From: Cryobacterium soli
GTDB lineage: Bacteria; Actinomycetota; Actinomycetes; Actinomycetales; Microbacteriaceae
Assembly: GCF_003611035.1 (NCBI RefSeq)
Contig: NZ_CP030033.1
Location: forward strand, 1,984,001 to 2,048,000
Length of the DNA: 64,000 nucleotides
Direction: 5' to 3'
Shown: in pieces, positions 9,024-16,901 of the stretch
Layout: every line of letters starts with the position of its first letter
Position numbering within the stretch: position 1 is the first letter of the stretch
Translations under genes and position numbers: made by a program
Notes under the pieces: model-generated
Databases searched by the model: none
Seen by the model: the letters and a program-made list of their open reading frames with translations, nothing else
Told to the model about the DNA's origin: nothing

Positions 9024-9040
9024 TTGGTCGAGCTTGTCGA
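9024..9040. repeat. Dispersed repeat TTGGTCGAGCTTGTCGA
   Basis: One unit of a short intergenic repeat that recurs, in either orientation and with small changes, at 9118-9160, 15521-15540, 36523-36543 and 36595-36615. It lies just past the sigma-factor gene. Confidence 0.55.
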
Positions 9041-9117
9041 CGCCGTGCTGAGCCCGGCGAAGTAGACCCCGCGAGACGAACTCGGGAACGCGGCTGACTC
9101 TCGCAGGCACGTCACCG

Positions 9118-9160
9118 GGTTTCGACACGCTCAATCAACGTCGACACGCTCAACCAACGA
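9118..9160. repeat. Two tandem units of the TCGA-GAGC dispersed repeat
   Basis: TTTCGACACGCTCAATCAACG (from 9120) and TCGACACGCTCAACCAACGA (from 9141) sit back to back in the opposite orientation to the unit at 9024. Together they frame the gap between the sigma factor and the SH3-like gene. The two units differ at one internal base (AATCAACG versus AACCAACG). Confidence 0.55.
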
Positions 9161-9183
9161 GGGGGACGCGAACCAGAGCGGCG

Positions 9184-9423
9184 CTACTCGCCGACGTGGC
9201 GGCGCGGGCGCGGCGGGGGCGGCGGCGGAACCTCTTTGGCCGCGACGACCTCGGCGAGCGCGAGCGACACAGTGCCCCGCTTGGTCTCCACGGTGCAGTG
9301 CGTGAGGTCGCAGGAGCGCAGGTAGCCGAGCGCATCCGTGTACCCGCCCTCGATGCGTGTGCGCACGACGACGCGGATGCCGACCTCGGCGCCGGCCAGG
9401 AAGTCGCGGGCCGGGTTCGTCAT
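9184..9423 (-). CDS. Small SH3-like domain protein (Rv0428c N-terminal type)
   Basis: A 79-residue protein whose core (GIRVVVRTRI, TDALGYL, TVETKRGTVSL, VVAAKEV) matches in order the small beta-barrel at the N-terminus of the mycobacterial acetyltransferase Rv0428c. Here it stands alone, ending in a proline run and a basic tail ([11 protein letters not shown]). Its ATG overlaps the ktrA stop as ATGA, so it is the third cistron of the potassium-uptake operon. A link with KtrA is suggested by position only. The comparison is from memory of the family. Confidence 0.7.
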   Translation of the reverse strand: MTNPARDFLAGAEVGIRVVVRTRIEGGYTDALGYLRSCDLTHCTVETKRGTVSLALAEVVAAKEVPPPPPPRPRRHVGE

Positions 9424-10076
9424 CGCAACCGGCTGAACGACTCGACGCGCTCGGTGGACCCGGCGACGAGGATGATGTCGCCCTCCTCGATCACGGTCTC
9501 CATGGTGGTGTAGCTCCAGCCCTGGCCCTGGCGGTGATAGGCGGTGACGGTGACCCCGTGCACCGTGCGCACCTTCGTCTGGCTCAGCGGCAGTCCGAGG
9601 ATCTCCCGCGGCGGAGCCGTTTTCACCAGGGCGAAATCCTCACCGATGTCGATGTAGTCCTGCATCACCCCGCGCACCAGGTGCGCGACGCGCTTGCCCA
9701 TGTCTTTCTCCGGGTAGATCACGTGGTTCACCCCCAGCTGGCGCAGGATCTCGCCGTGCGGCTCGCTCACCGCCTTGGCCCAGATGTTGGGGATGCCGAG
9801 CTTGAGCAGAAGCGACGCGGTGAGGATGTTCGCCTGAATATCACCACCGATGGCGACCACGACACTGCTGAATTCCGGCACGGAGAGCTGCCGCAGCGTC
9901 TCCTCCTTGGTGGAGTCGGCACGCACCACGTGGGTGAGGAGGCGGTTGTGCGCCTGCACGATCTCCTCGTCGCCGTCGATGCCGAGCACCTCGGTACCGC
10001 TCTCCATCAGCTCGAGGGCGAGGGCGCTGCCGAACCGGCCCAGGCCGATCACCACAACGGAGTCTTCCTCGGCCAT
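9420..10076 (-). CDS. ktrA: KtrA/TrkA-type potassium channel regulatory subunit
   Basis: A 218-residue RCK protein that gates a membrane K+ translocase according to bound nucleotide. The Rossmann motif GLGRFG lies near residues 11-16, with the acidic residue at the end of strand 2 (LGIDGDEE). The C-terminal TrkA_C domain ends with EEGDIILVAGS. I use the ATG at 10076, right before the EEDSVVVIG strand; the frame is open further upstream, but that would run into ktrB. It follows ktrB by 49 bases and overlaps the SH3-like gene. Confidence 0.92.
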   Translation of the reverse strand: MAEEDSVVVIGLGRFGSALALELMESGTEVLGIDGDEEIVQAHNRLLTHVVRADSTKEETLRQLSVPEFSSVVVAIGGDIQANILTASLLLKLGIPNIWAKAVSEPHGEILRQLGVNHVIYPEKDMGKRVAHLVRGVMQDYIDIGEDFALVKTAPPREILGLPLSQTKVRTVHGVTVTAYHRQGQGWSYTTMETVIEEGDIILVAGSTERVESFSRLR

Positions 10077-10125
10077 CCGCGACGGTTCGCGCTGGTTGAA
10101 CAATGAGAACGCTGACGACCTGAAT

Positions 10126-11493
10126 CTAGCCAATGATCGGCCTCTCCTTGGGGAATTCGTACGCGGGAGGGCGCTCACGCAGAGCGAGCGCCGAGGCGAA
10201 GGTGATGGGGCCGAGCCGGCCGATGAACATCAGCAGGATCAGGATCGCCTGACCGGCCGGCGGCAATCCCGCTGTGATCCCCGTGGACATGCCGACGGTG
10301 CCGAAGGCCGAGATGGTCTCGAACAGCAATGCGTCCAGGCCGATGTCGGTGATCAGCATCAGGGCCGCGGTCGAGGCCGTGACCACAAAAACGGCCAGGA
10401 GCACCAGGGTGATGGCCTGCCGGTGCACGGCCCGGGAGAGCCGCTTGCCGAACACGTTCACGACCCCGTCGCCGCGGATCTCGGCCACCAGGATGAAGTA
10501 CAGAACGGCGAACGTGGTCACCTTGATACCGCCCGCGGTGCCGGCGGGGCCGCCACCGATGAACATGAGCACGTCCATGCCGAGCAGGCTGGCCGAGTCC
10601 ATGGCACCGACGTCGATGCTGTTGAATCCGGCCGTGCGGGTCTGCACCGACTGGAAGAAGCCGACCAACACCTTCGCCGGCCAGTCCAGCGGACCGAGCG
10701 TGGCGGGGTTCGACCACTCAACGGCCGTGATGTACACGGTGCCGGCGACCAGCAGGGTCACCGTGCCGGCCAGCACGATGCGGGTGTTCATGGTCCACTG
10801 CCGCGGAGACCGGAAGTGCTTGCGCAGCTGCACGATGACGGGGAAACCCAGCCCGCCCAGGATCACGGCGGCAGCGATCGGCAGGCAGATGAACGGGTCG
10901 ACGGCGTAGCCCATCAGATTGTCGGTGAACAGCGCGAACCCGGCGTTGTTGAACGACGACACCGCGTGGAAGACGCCCAGCCAGACCGACCGGCCCACCG
11001 TCTCGCCGTACCCGATGAGGAAGCGCAGGCTGAGCAGGATCGCCACAATGGTCTCGATCACCAAGGAAATGGTGACGACGCCGAGCACCAGGCCTTTCAC
11101 GTCCTCCAGGCCCACACTGCGCACCTCGGAAGCCGCGGTCACGCGGGAGCGCAGGGACAGGCGGCGCACCACGGCCAGCCCGATCACCGACGCGAACGTC
11201 ATCACTCCGAACCCGCCCACCTGGATGAGCAGCAGGATCACCACCTGGCCGAACGGCGTCCAGTAGGTCGCGGTGTCCACGACGGTGAGGCCCGTCACGC
11301 ACACAGCAGAGGTGGCCGTGAAGATCGCTTCGGCGAAGGATGCACCACCTGGGCCGGCTTTGGCGACGGGCAAGGACAACAGCCCGGCCCCGATGAGCAC
11401 GGTCAGCGCGAAGCCCGTTGCCACGGCTTGGGCGGGATGCAACCGAAATCTGGGCCCGGCTGGGCGCCGGCCATTCGTCGTCCGCGGGTTCAC
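10126..11493 (-). CDS. ktrB: KtrB/TrkH-type potassium translocase
   Basis: A 455-residue integral membrane protein of the Trk/Ktr/HKT superfamily. All four pore loops with their selectivity-filter glycines are visible: AVCVTGLTVVD, FNNAGFALF, TRTAGFNSID and TVGMSTGI. The length suits KtrB (about 450), which takes up K+ with KtrA bound on the cytoplasmic face. It is the first gene of the three-gene operon; ktrA follows. No riboswitch-like leader could be recognised in the 144 bases before it. Confidence 0.94.
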   Translation of the reverse strand: MNPRTTNGRRPAGPRFRLHPAQAVATGFALTVLIGAGLLSLPVAKAGPGGASFAEAIFTATSAVCVTGLTVVDTATYWTPFGQVVILLLIQVGGFGVMTFASVIGLAVVRRLSLRSRVTAASEVRSVGLEDVKGLVLGVVTISLVIETIVAILLSLRFLIGYGETVGRSVWLGVFHAVSSFNNAGFALFTDNLMGYAVDPFICLPIAAAVILGGLGFPVIVQLRKHFRSPRQWTMNTRIVLAGTVTLLVAGTVYITAVEWSNPATLGPLDWPAKVLVGFFQSVQTRTAGFNSIDVGAMDSASLLGMDVLMFIGGGPAGTAGGIKVTTFAVLYFILVAEIRGDGVVNVFGKRLSRAVHRQAITLVLLAVFVVTASTAALMLITDIGLDALLFETISAFGTVGMSTGITAGLPPAGQAILILLMFIGRLGPITFASALALRERPPAYEFPKERPIIG

Positions 11494-11637
11494 CCTGACA
11501 CTCTACGGGCCGCGCGGTGCGGCCGGGAGCCCGGCCGTTCGCGGCCTGTCGCGCCGCCGGATGACCCCCGAACGGTGTCTACTGAGGGGCCGGGTCATGG
11601 GGCATACTCAACAAGACACCGGCGAGGGGGAACAAGG

Positions 11638-12237
11638 GTGGGGAAAATCACGGGTCGGCCTGTGCGCGCGCAGGTGCTGCGACCGCACGGCCATCTGCTG
11701 CGCCAGACAACCCTCTCGATCATCGCCTTCTTCGCGCCCGTTTTCGCCGTGCTGTACTGGCTGACGATCCCCGTGGGGGATTGGCCGGCGGTGGCCGCCG
11801 CCCAGCTGGCGGTCATGGTCGTGGCCGCCGTCGGCATCGTCGGTTTCCTCCGCACCTGCATCTGGGTGGACGACACCGGCGTATCCGAACGCGGGTTCTT
11901 CGGCCGGCACACCAGCTTCCCGGCCGAACAGATCTCCAGCGTCGTGCTGCTCGAGCTGTACCAGAGCGGCACGGTCGACAGCCAACCGCAGCTCTTCGTC
12001 ACCGGACAGGACGGTGAGCTGCTGGTGCGGATGCGTGGCCAGTTCTACTCCCGCGGCGCCATGGACACCGTCGCCGACGAGCTGGGCGTGCCGGTGGTGC
12101 ATGTGCCGGACCCGATGACGCTGTCCGAGCTCAACCGGCTGCGCCCCGAGCTGCTCTACTGGTTCGAACGCCGCCTCACCGGGCGCACCCGGCCGACCGT
12201 GACGGACTCAGATTTGGGCGCTGACCTCGGCGGTTAG
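11638..12237 (+). CDS. Membrane protein with bacterial PH-like domain
   Basis: A 199-residue protein with two hydrophobic segments, about residues 19-42 and 49-68. A soluble beta-rich part follows (IWVDDTGVSERGFFGRHTSFPAEQISSVVL) that looks like a bacterial PH domain. The GTG start at 11638 has GCGAGGGGG in front at a suitable distance. It is divergent from ktrB and convergent with the GNAT gene, nine bases away. No function can be assigned; the PH-like reading rests on the strand pattern. Confidence 0.75.
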   Translation: MGKITGRPVRAQVLRPHGHLLRQTTLSIIAFFAPVFAVLYWLTIPVGDWPAVAAAQLAVMVVAAVGIVGFLRTCIWVDDTGVSERGFFGRHTSFPAEQISSVVLLELYQSGTVDSQPQLFVTGQDGELLVRMRGQFYSRGAMDTVADELGVPVVHVPDPMTLSELNRLRPELLYWFERRLTGRTRPTVTDSDLGADLGG

Positions 12238-12246
12238 TCACCCGGG

Positions 12247-13071
12247 TCAGGCTGATGCGGCGCCGTCGCCGTGCCCGGCGCCCGCGTCGGCCGGTTCCCG
12301 GTCGCCCGGATCCGCCGTGAACACGTAGTCGTTGAGGCCGGTCACCTCCGGCCGCAAGCCCCGCCGGAACGCGTCGGCGAACACGGCTCTGGACTCCTCT
12401 CGGCGCCGGGCGGCCGCGGCCGGATCATCCGCTCGCAGCCGTTCGAAGTCTGCGTCGAGGGCCCAGGTGCCCTCGGCCCGCCAGAGTGGCGCCGGGCGAC
12501 CGTCGAGCGCGCGCCGCACCCGATCGGAGCCCAACACCCACCGCGCCTCGAACCTGTCGCTGTGGTCGGCGCCCGAGATCACGTCGTCGAGCCGGCCGTA
12601 GAAGTCCGGCAGGAACCCGGTCACCTCGGCGCCGAGCTTGACCAGGTTGAAGTGCGCGTTGCGGCGAATCAGCGGGTCGAAGGTCCAGCGCATCTCGGTG
12701 ACGCCCTGCTCCAGGCAGACGGCGCGCTGGAAGAGCTTGAGCGCGAAGCCCACACCGCCGCCGCGGTGCCACGGCACCACCGCGGCCATGTGCGAGTGCA
12801 GGTGCACCCCGTTGGTCCAGCCCAGGAACCCCAGAGTCGCCCCGACCGGCTTGCCGTTCTGAGTGGCCAGCAACACCGTGTTGCCCGCGTAGTCGAGCGC
12901 GAGCAGCATGGCCCGGTCGGGACTGCGCCCCACACCCCAGGTGCGTTCGAACAACCCGATGATGCTGGCCAGATCGCGCGGTTCGGCCATCCGCACGCTC
13001 ACGCCGGCCGCCAGGGCGGCCTCGTCGTACCGCCGGTAGGCCTCGGCCACGGCCGCTGGGTCAACGCTCAT
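12247..13071 (-). CDS. GNAT-family acetyltransferase-like protein
   Basis: A 274-residue protein with a GNAT fold in its first two thirds: VRMAEPRDLASIIGLFERTWG at the N-terminus and the acetyl-CoA loop region (VPWHRGGGVGFALKLFQRA) near residues 105-125. It resembles the large actinobacterial GNAT proteins annotated as predicted acetyltransferases. The ATG at 13071 is chosen because the open frame upstream is arginine/proline-rich and lacks family similarity. No clear Shine-Dalgarno is seen. The substrate is unknown. Confidence 0.8.
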   Translation of the reverse strand: MSVDPAAVAEAYRRYDEAALAAGVSVRMAEPRDLASIIGLFERTWGVGRSPDRAMLLALDYAGNTVLLATQNGKPVGATLGFLGWTNGVHLHSHMAAVVPWHRGGGVGFALKLFQRAVCLEQGVTEMRWTFDPLIRRNAHFNLVKLGAEVTGFLPDFYGRLDDVISGADHSDRFEARWVLGSDRVRRALDGRPAPLWRAEGTWALDADFERLRADDPAAAARRREESRAVFADAFRRGLRPEVTGLNDYVFTADPGDREPADAGAGHGDGAASA

Positions 13072-13289
13072 GGGTCGAGTGAACCACACGGCGGGCCCGA
13101 GATCGAGAGTGCGACCCGGCCACACGGATGTCGCGCCTCGCACTCCTGGCCGGCGCACGCGCGTGCCGGTCGACCGCCGTCACCGGTTAGAGAGGAGAAG
13201 GTGACTTTGATAGGACGGGATTGCGCAGGCGGTCCTTTTTTTTCGGCCTATCCCCTAGGAAGCGTGAGTCGCTCAGATGGCGCCGGACG

Positions 13290-14663
13290 CTAGTGGCCCC
13301 GGCCGGAGACGCGGTCGGCGAGGGTCGCGAGCGGCGAGGTGCTGTCGCGCCGGGTGAGTTCGGCGCGGTCGGCGCGGGTGTAGGCCTGGTACAGGGCGGT
13401 CACGGCCAGCCAGCGCAGCGGCTCCGGCTCCCAATTGCGCACCCGGTGGTTCACCCAGGGCAGCTCGGTGAGTGCGCTCGCCCGGCCGAGGATCAGGTCG
13501 GTCAGGGTGCGCCCGGCCAGGTTGGTGGTGGCAACGCCGGTGCCCACGTAGCCACCGGCCCAGGCGAGGCCGGTTCGCCGGTCGAGGCCCACGGTTGCGG
13601 CCCAGTCGCGGGGCACGCCCAGCACGCCGCTCCAGGCGTGCGCGATGGCGGCATCCGTCGTGCCCGGAAAGAACCGGTGCAGGATGCCGCGGAGCGCCTC
13701 GACCGCGCTCGCCGGGGTGTGCCCGTCGGAGTCGGTCTTGGACCCGAACCGGTACGGCACCCCGCGGCCGCCGATGGCGATGCGGTCGTCGGCGGTGCGC
13801 TGCGCGTACATGTAGGCGTGCGCCATGTCGCCCAGGGTGGCCCGGCCCTCCCAGCCGATGCCGGCCCACACGTCGGCGGGCAGCGGTTCGGTGACGATCA
13901 GCGACGAGTTCATCGGCAGCCAAGCCCGGTGCAGGCCGGCCAGGCCCGCGGTGAAGCCCTCGGTGGCGCGCACGATGAACTCGGCCTCCACCGTGCCGCG
14001 GGCGGCGCGGGCGGCGTGCGGGGTGATCTCGGTCACCCGGGTGTTGTCATAGATCTCCACGCCGAGCGCCAGCACCGCCCTGGTGAGCCCGGCCACGAGC
14101 TTGGCCGGTTGGATGCGGGCGCAGTGCGGGTGCCACATGGCCCCGGTCGAGCCGGCCACGTTGATCTGCGCGGTGGCGTCTTCGGCGCTGAGCAGCTCCG
14201 CATCCGTGTGCGGCCAGGCCTGTTCGGCGCGCACGGCGGCCTCGAGCCGGCGCTGCTGCGGCCGGTCGTAAGCGACGGTGAACTCGCCGCCCCTGACGAT
14301 GTCGGCATCGATGCCCTCGAGCGCGGCGACGCGGATGACCTCGTCGACGGTGTCGTTCATGGCCAGCTGGAAGGCGCTGGCGGCGTCGCGGCCGTGGCTG
14401 CGGATGTACTGGTCGCGGCCGCCGGTGACCGAGTTGGTGAGCCAGCCGCCGTTGCGGCCGGAGGCGCCGTAGCCTGCGAACCGCTGCTCGAGGATGACGA
14501 TGCGCAAGCGCGGCGCCGCCTTCTTGAGGTAGTACGCGGCCCACAGCCCGGTGTAGCCGGCGCCCACGATGCAGACATCGGCGCGGGTGGAGCCGGGCAG
14601 CGGGGCACGCGGGGCTGGGCGGCCGACCTGGCTCCACCAGAAGGAGACGTCCCCGTTGATCAT
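13290..14663 (-). CDS. FAD-dependent oxidoreductase (DAO family, amine/glycine oxidase-like)
   Basis: A 457-residue flavoprotein. The dinucleotide-binding motif VGAGYTGLW lies near residues 34-42, with RIVILEQRFAGYGASGRNGG beyond it, the GGW-type loop of the D-amino-acid/gamma-glutamylputrescine oxidase group. The C-terminus has the second FAD contact WAGGYVGTGVATTNLAG. I chose the ATG at 14663 (MINGDVSFWW) because GGAAG lies upstream and relatives begin this way; in-frame ATGs at 14681 and 14711 are possible. Neighbours give no clue to the substrate, which could be a polyamine or amino acid. Confidence 0.87.
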   Translation of the reverse strand: MINGDVSFWWSQVGRPAPRAPLPGSTRADVCIVGAGYTGLWAAYYLKKAAPRLRIVILEQRFAGYGASGRNGGWLTNSVTGGRDQYIRSHGRDAASAFQLAMNDTVDEVIRVAALEGIDADIVRGGEFTVAYDRPQQRRLEAAVRAEQAWPHTDAELLSAEDATAQINVAGSTGAMWHPHCARIQPAKLVAGLTRAVLALGVEIYDNTRVTEITPHAARAARGTVEAEFIVRATEGFTAGLAGLHRAWLPMNSSLIVTEPLPADVWAGIGWEGRATLGDMAHAYMYAQRTADDRIAIGGRGVPYRFGSKTDSDGHTPASAVEALRGILHRFFPGTTDAAIAHAWSGVLGVPRDWAATVGLDRRTGLAWAGGYVGTGVATTNLAGRTLTDLILGRASALTELPWVNHRVRNWEPEPLRWLAVTALYQAYTRADRAELTRRDSTSPLATLADRVSGRGH

Positions 14664-14733
14664 GCCCGCACCGCTTCCCATGTCGATCGCCGTAACGCGA
14701 TCATGGCGCATCCGGGCCCGGGTTGCGAAGCAC

Positions 14734-15171
14734 TCAGCCCAGGTTGGATCCCTGGAACGACAGGCCGGGCGCCTTCGGCAGCCGGGACACGTCGAACCGG
14801 GCGCCCGCGGGGTTGCTCGGCAGCAGCGTGAAGACGAACAGGATGATCGCACCCACGCCCGGGATCAGGCCGAGGAAGACGAACCAGCCGGAGAAGTTCG
14901 CGTCGTGCAGCCGGCGCACGAGCACCGCGAGGCTGGGCAGCAGCACGCCGATGAAGAGGATGGGCCCCAGCAGCATCGGGACGATCTCAAGGTTGTGGGC
15001 GGGGTCGCCGTACATATTGGTTCCGGTGGGGATCAACGCAATCACGCTGATCAGGGCGATAACGACCCACAGCAGCAACCCGAACCACCAGTACTCGCTG
15101 CGCGGGGCGCGTCCGGTGAAGTCGGCGTATTTGCGGAAGACGGACTTGATCGCTTGGGCGGGTGTGAGCAT
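14734..15171 (-). CDS. DUF805 membrane protein
   Basis: A 145-residue protein with the DUF805 signature: FTGRAPRSEYWWF at residues 18-30 and RRLHDANFSGW at about 86-96. Four hydrophobic segments lie at roughly 31-48, 65-84, 96-113 and near the end. The family (YhaH/YhaI-like) consists of small inner-membrane proteins of unknown role. It is transcribed away from the oxidoreductase region with no obvious partner. Confidence 0.9.
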   Translation of the reverse strand: MLTPAQAIKSVFRKYADFTGRAPRSEYWWFGLLLWVVIALISVIALIPTGTNMYGDPAHNLEIVPMLLGPILFIGVLLPSLAVLVRRLHDANFSGWFVFLGLIPGVGAIILFVFTLLPSNPAGARFDVSRLPKAPGLSFQGSNLG

Positions 15172-15317
15172 GGGGGTCTCTTTCGTCGGCTCTGGTGAGT
15201 CGGCGCAGGCCGACGGAGGCCGTGCACCCCCGCGTTCAGGCTAGCGGTCCGGGTGCGGCGCGGTCAGGCGGCGCGGCGCGGGCGGCACGATCCGGTGCGA
15301 CGATTCCGGCGCGGCTC

Positions 15318-15464
15318 CTAGCGCTGGAAGAGGAACAGCAGGGTCGTGGCCCCGACGGTGATGGCGACCAACGACAGGATCAGGATCCAGGTGAGCCCCT
15401 TCATCCCGCGGAGCTTGCCCATGAATCCCACTGGGCGGCCGTCGTAGTCGTCGTAGTCATGCAT
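15318..15464 (-). CDS. Small single-pass membrane protein (48 residues)
   Basis: A short frame starting at ATG 15464 with an acidic, tyrosine-rich head (MHDYDDYDGRP), a basic patch (KLRGMKG) and one strong membrane segment (residues 24-46) ending FQR-stop. The charge pattern (positive just before the helix) suits a cytoplasmic N-terminus. Codon third positions are G/C-rich like the neighbours. There is no homologue I recognise. It lies between DUF805 and the saccharopine-dehydrogenase-like gene. Confidence 0.55.
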   Translation of the reverse strand: MHDYDDYDGRPVGFMGKLRGMKGLTWILILSLVAITVGATTLLFLFQR

Positions 15465-15520
15465 GGGGCGACTCTATCGAAGCGGGTCGGGTAAGGGCTG
15501 TGTGTGCCGGCCGAGCACGC

Positions 15521-15540
15521 CGGTCAAGCCTGTCGAGACC
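15521..15540. repeat. Dispersed repeat, unit CGGTCAAGCCTGTCGAGACC
   Basis: A third location of the GGTCGAGC-GTCGA repeat family, between the 48-residue protein and the saccharopine-dehydrogenase-like gene, again outside coding sequence. Confidence 0.5.
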
Positions 15541-15591
15541 ACGCGAAACGACCCACGGACGCGCGGCAGCAAACGCCCGCGAAGAGGCAGG

Positions 15592-16869
15592 TCACGCGGC
15601 GGGGGTTCGCTCCTGAAGGCCCCAGGGCTGGCCATAGCCGGCGGGCTCGGGGGCGGCCATGAGGTCGAGGTACGGCTTCGCGTCGAAGGCCTCCGGGCCG
15701 AGCACCCCGGTGCCGCTCCAGACGCCGGTCGCGAGCAACTCCAGCGCGATCGCGGGGTTTAGCGCGGTCTGCCAGACCACGCATTGGGCGTCGTACTCAG
15801 CCATCGTCCACTCGTTGTCGCTCACGTGATACAGGTAGACCTCCCGCGGCGCGCCATCCGTGCCGGTGCCGGTCACCCACACGCCCGCGCAGGTCTTGCC
15901 CGTCATGCGCGGCCCGATCGTGGCCGGGTCGGGCAGGCTCGCGGCCACCACATCCCGCGGCGCGACCATCGCCGGGCCGTCCGCGGTGCGCACCCGCACC
16001 GGGTTCACACTGTCCAGGCCGAGCAGGTGCAGAGTCTTCAACACCCCGATGAACTCCTCGCCGAGCCCGTACTTGAACGTGACCCGCTTCGCATCCAGCC
16101 AGCGCGGCATCAGCAGCACCTCCTCGTGCTCCACGTTCACGCACTCCACCGGGCCGATGCCCTCGGGAAAGTCGAACACCTCCGGCTCGCTGAACGGCGC
16201 CGTGGTGAACCAGCCGCGGTCCTTCTCGAAAATCACCGGCGGGTTCAGGCACTCCTCGATGGTGGTCCAGATGCTGAACGACGGCGCGAAGATCTCGTTG
16301 CCGGCCTCATCTCGCACCACCAGATTGGCGCCATCCCGGGTGCCGAGCTCGTCGATCTCGCTGAACAGGTGATCCGAGGCATACCGGGCGAACACATCGC
16401 TGAGGCCGGGCTCGACACCCATGCCCACGAGGGCGAGGCGTCCGCTGGTCTCCCAGTCGGCGGCCTGCTCGAATTGGTCGTCGCCGAGCTTGATGCCGGT
16501 CTCGGTGTGCGGGTCCGTCGGATGCGGCTCGCTCAGGCTCATCGCCATATCCAGATAGTCCGCGCCCGCGGCGAGCGCCCCGGCGAAAATGCTCTGCACG
16601 AACTTGGGCTCCACGGCGTTCATCACGTGGCTGACTCCGTGCTCCCGCGCCACGCGAGCCACGACATCCGGGTCGGATGCGTCGATCTGCGCCGCCGTGA
16701 ACCTCTCGGCGGTCTCTGCGCCGTGGCGGGCCTCGATCGCCGCGACGGTGCGCTGCGCCCGTCCCAGGTCGTAGTCGCTCACCACCACGTGCTCATAGAA
16801 CGAACGGCGGGCAATGATCTTCGCGAACGCGTCTCCGACGCCACCGGCACCTACGAGGAGAATTCTCAT
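15592..16869 (-). CDS. Saccharopine dehydrogenase-like NAD(P)-binding protein
   Basis: A 425-residue protein with the Rossmann start MRILLVGAGGVGDAFAKI and the family's SDYDLGRAQ and NAVEPKF segments. The large catalytic-type insert (ALVGMGVEPGLSDVFARYA) follows at about 150-170. It belongs to the saccharopine dehydrogenase/LYS9-like superfamily; many bacterial members act in polyamine or amino-acid metabolism rather than lysine synthesis. A monocistronic gene or the first of a minus-strand group cannot be decided. No lysine genes are nearby, so I leave the substrate open. Confidence 0.85.
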   Translation of the reverse strand: MRILLVGAGGVGDAFAKIIARRSFYEHVVVSDYDLGRAQRTVAAIEARHGAETAERFTAAQIDASDPDVVARVAREHGVSHVMNAVEPKFVQSIFAGALAAGADYLDMAMSLSEPHPTDPHTETGIKLGDDQFEQAADWETSGRLALVGMGVEPGLSDVFARYASDHLFSEIDELGTRDGANLVVRDEAGNEIFAPSFSIWTTIEECLNPPVIFEKDRGWFTTAPFSEPEVFDFPEGIGPVECVNVEHEEVLLMPRWLDAKRVTFKYGLGEEFIGVLKTLHLLGLDSVNPVRVRTADGPAMVAPRDVVAASLPDPATIGPRMTGKTCAGVWVTGTGTDGAPREVYLYHVSDNEWTMAEYDAQCVVWQTALNPAIALELLATGVWSGTGVLGPEAFDAKPYLDLMAAPEPAGYGQPWGLQERTPAA

Positions 16870-16901
16870 GCCCTGACGCTAGCGCGCCGCCGCCTGGAAT
16901 G

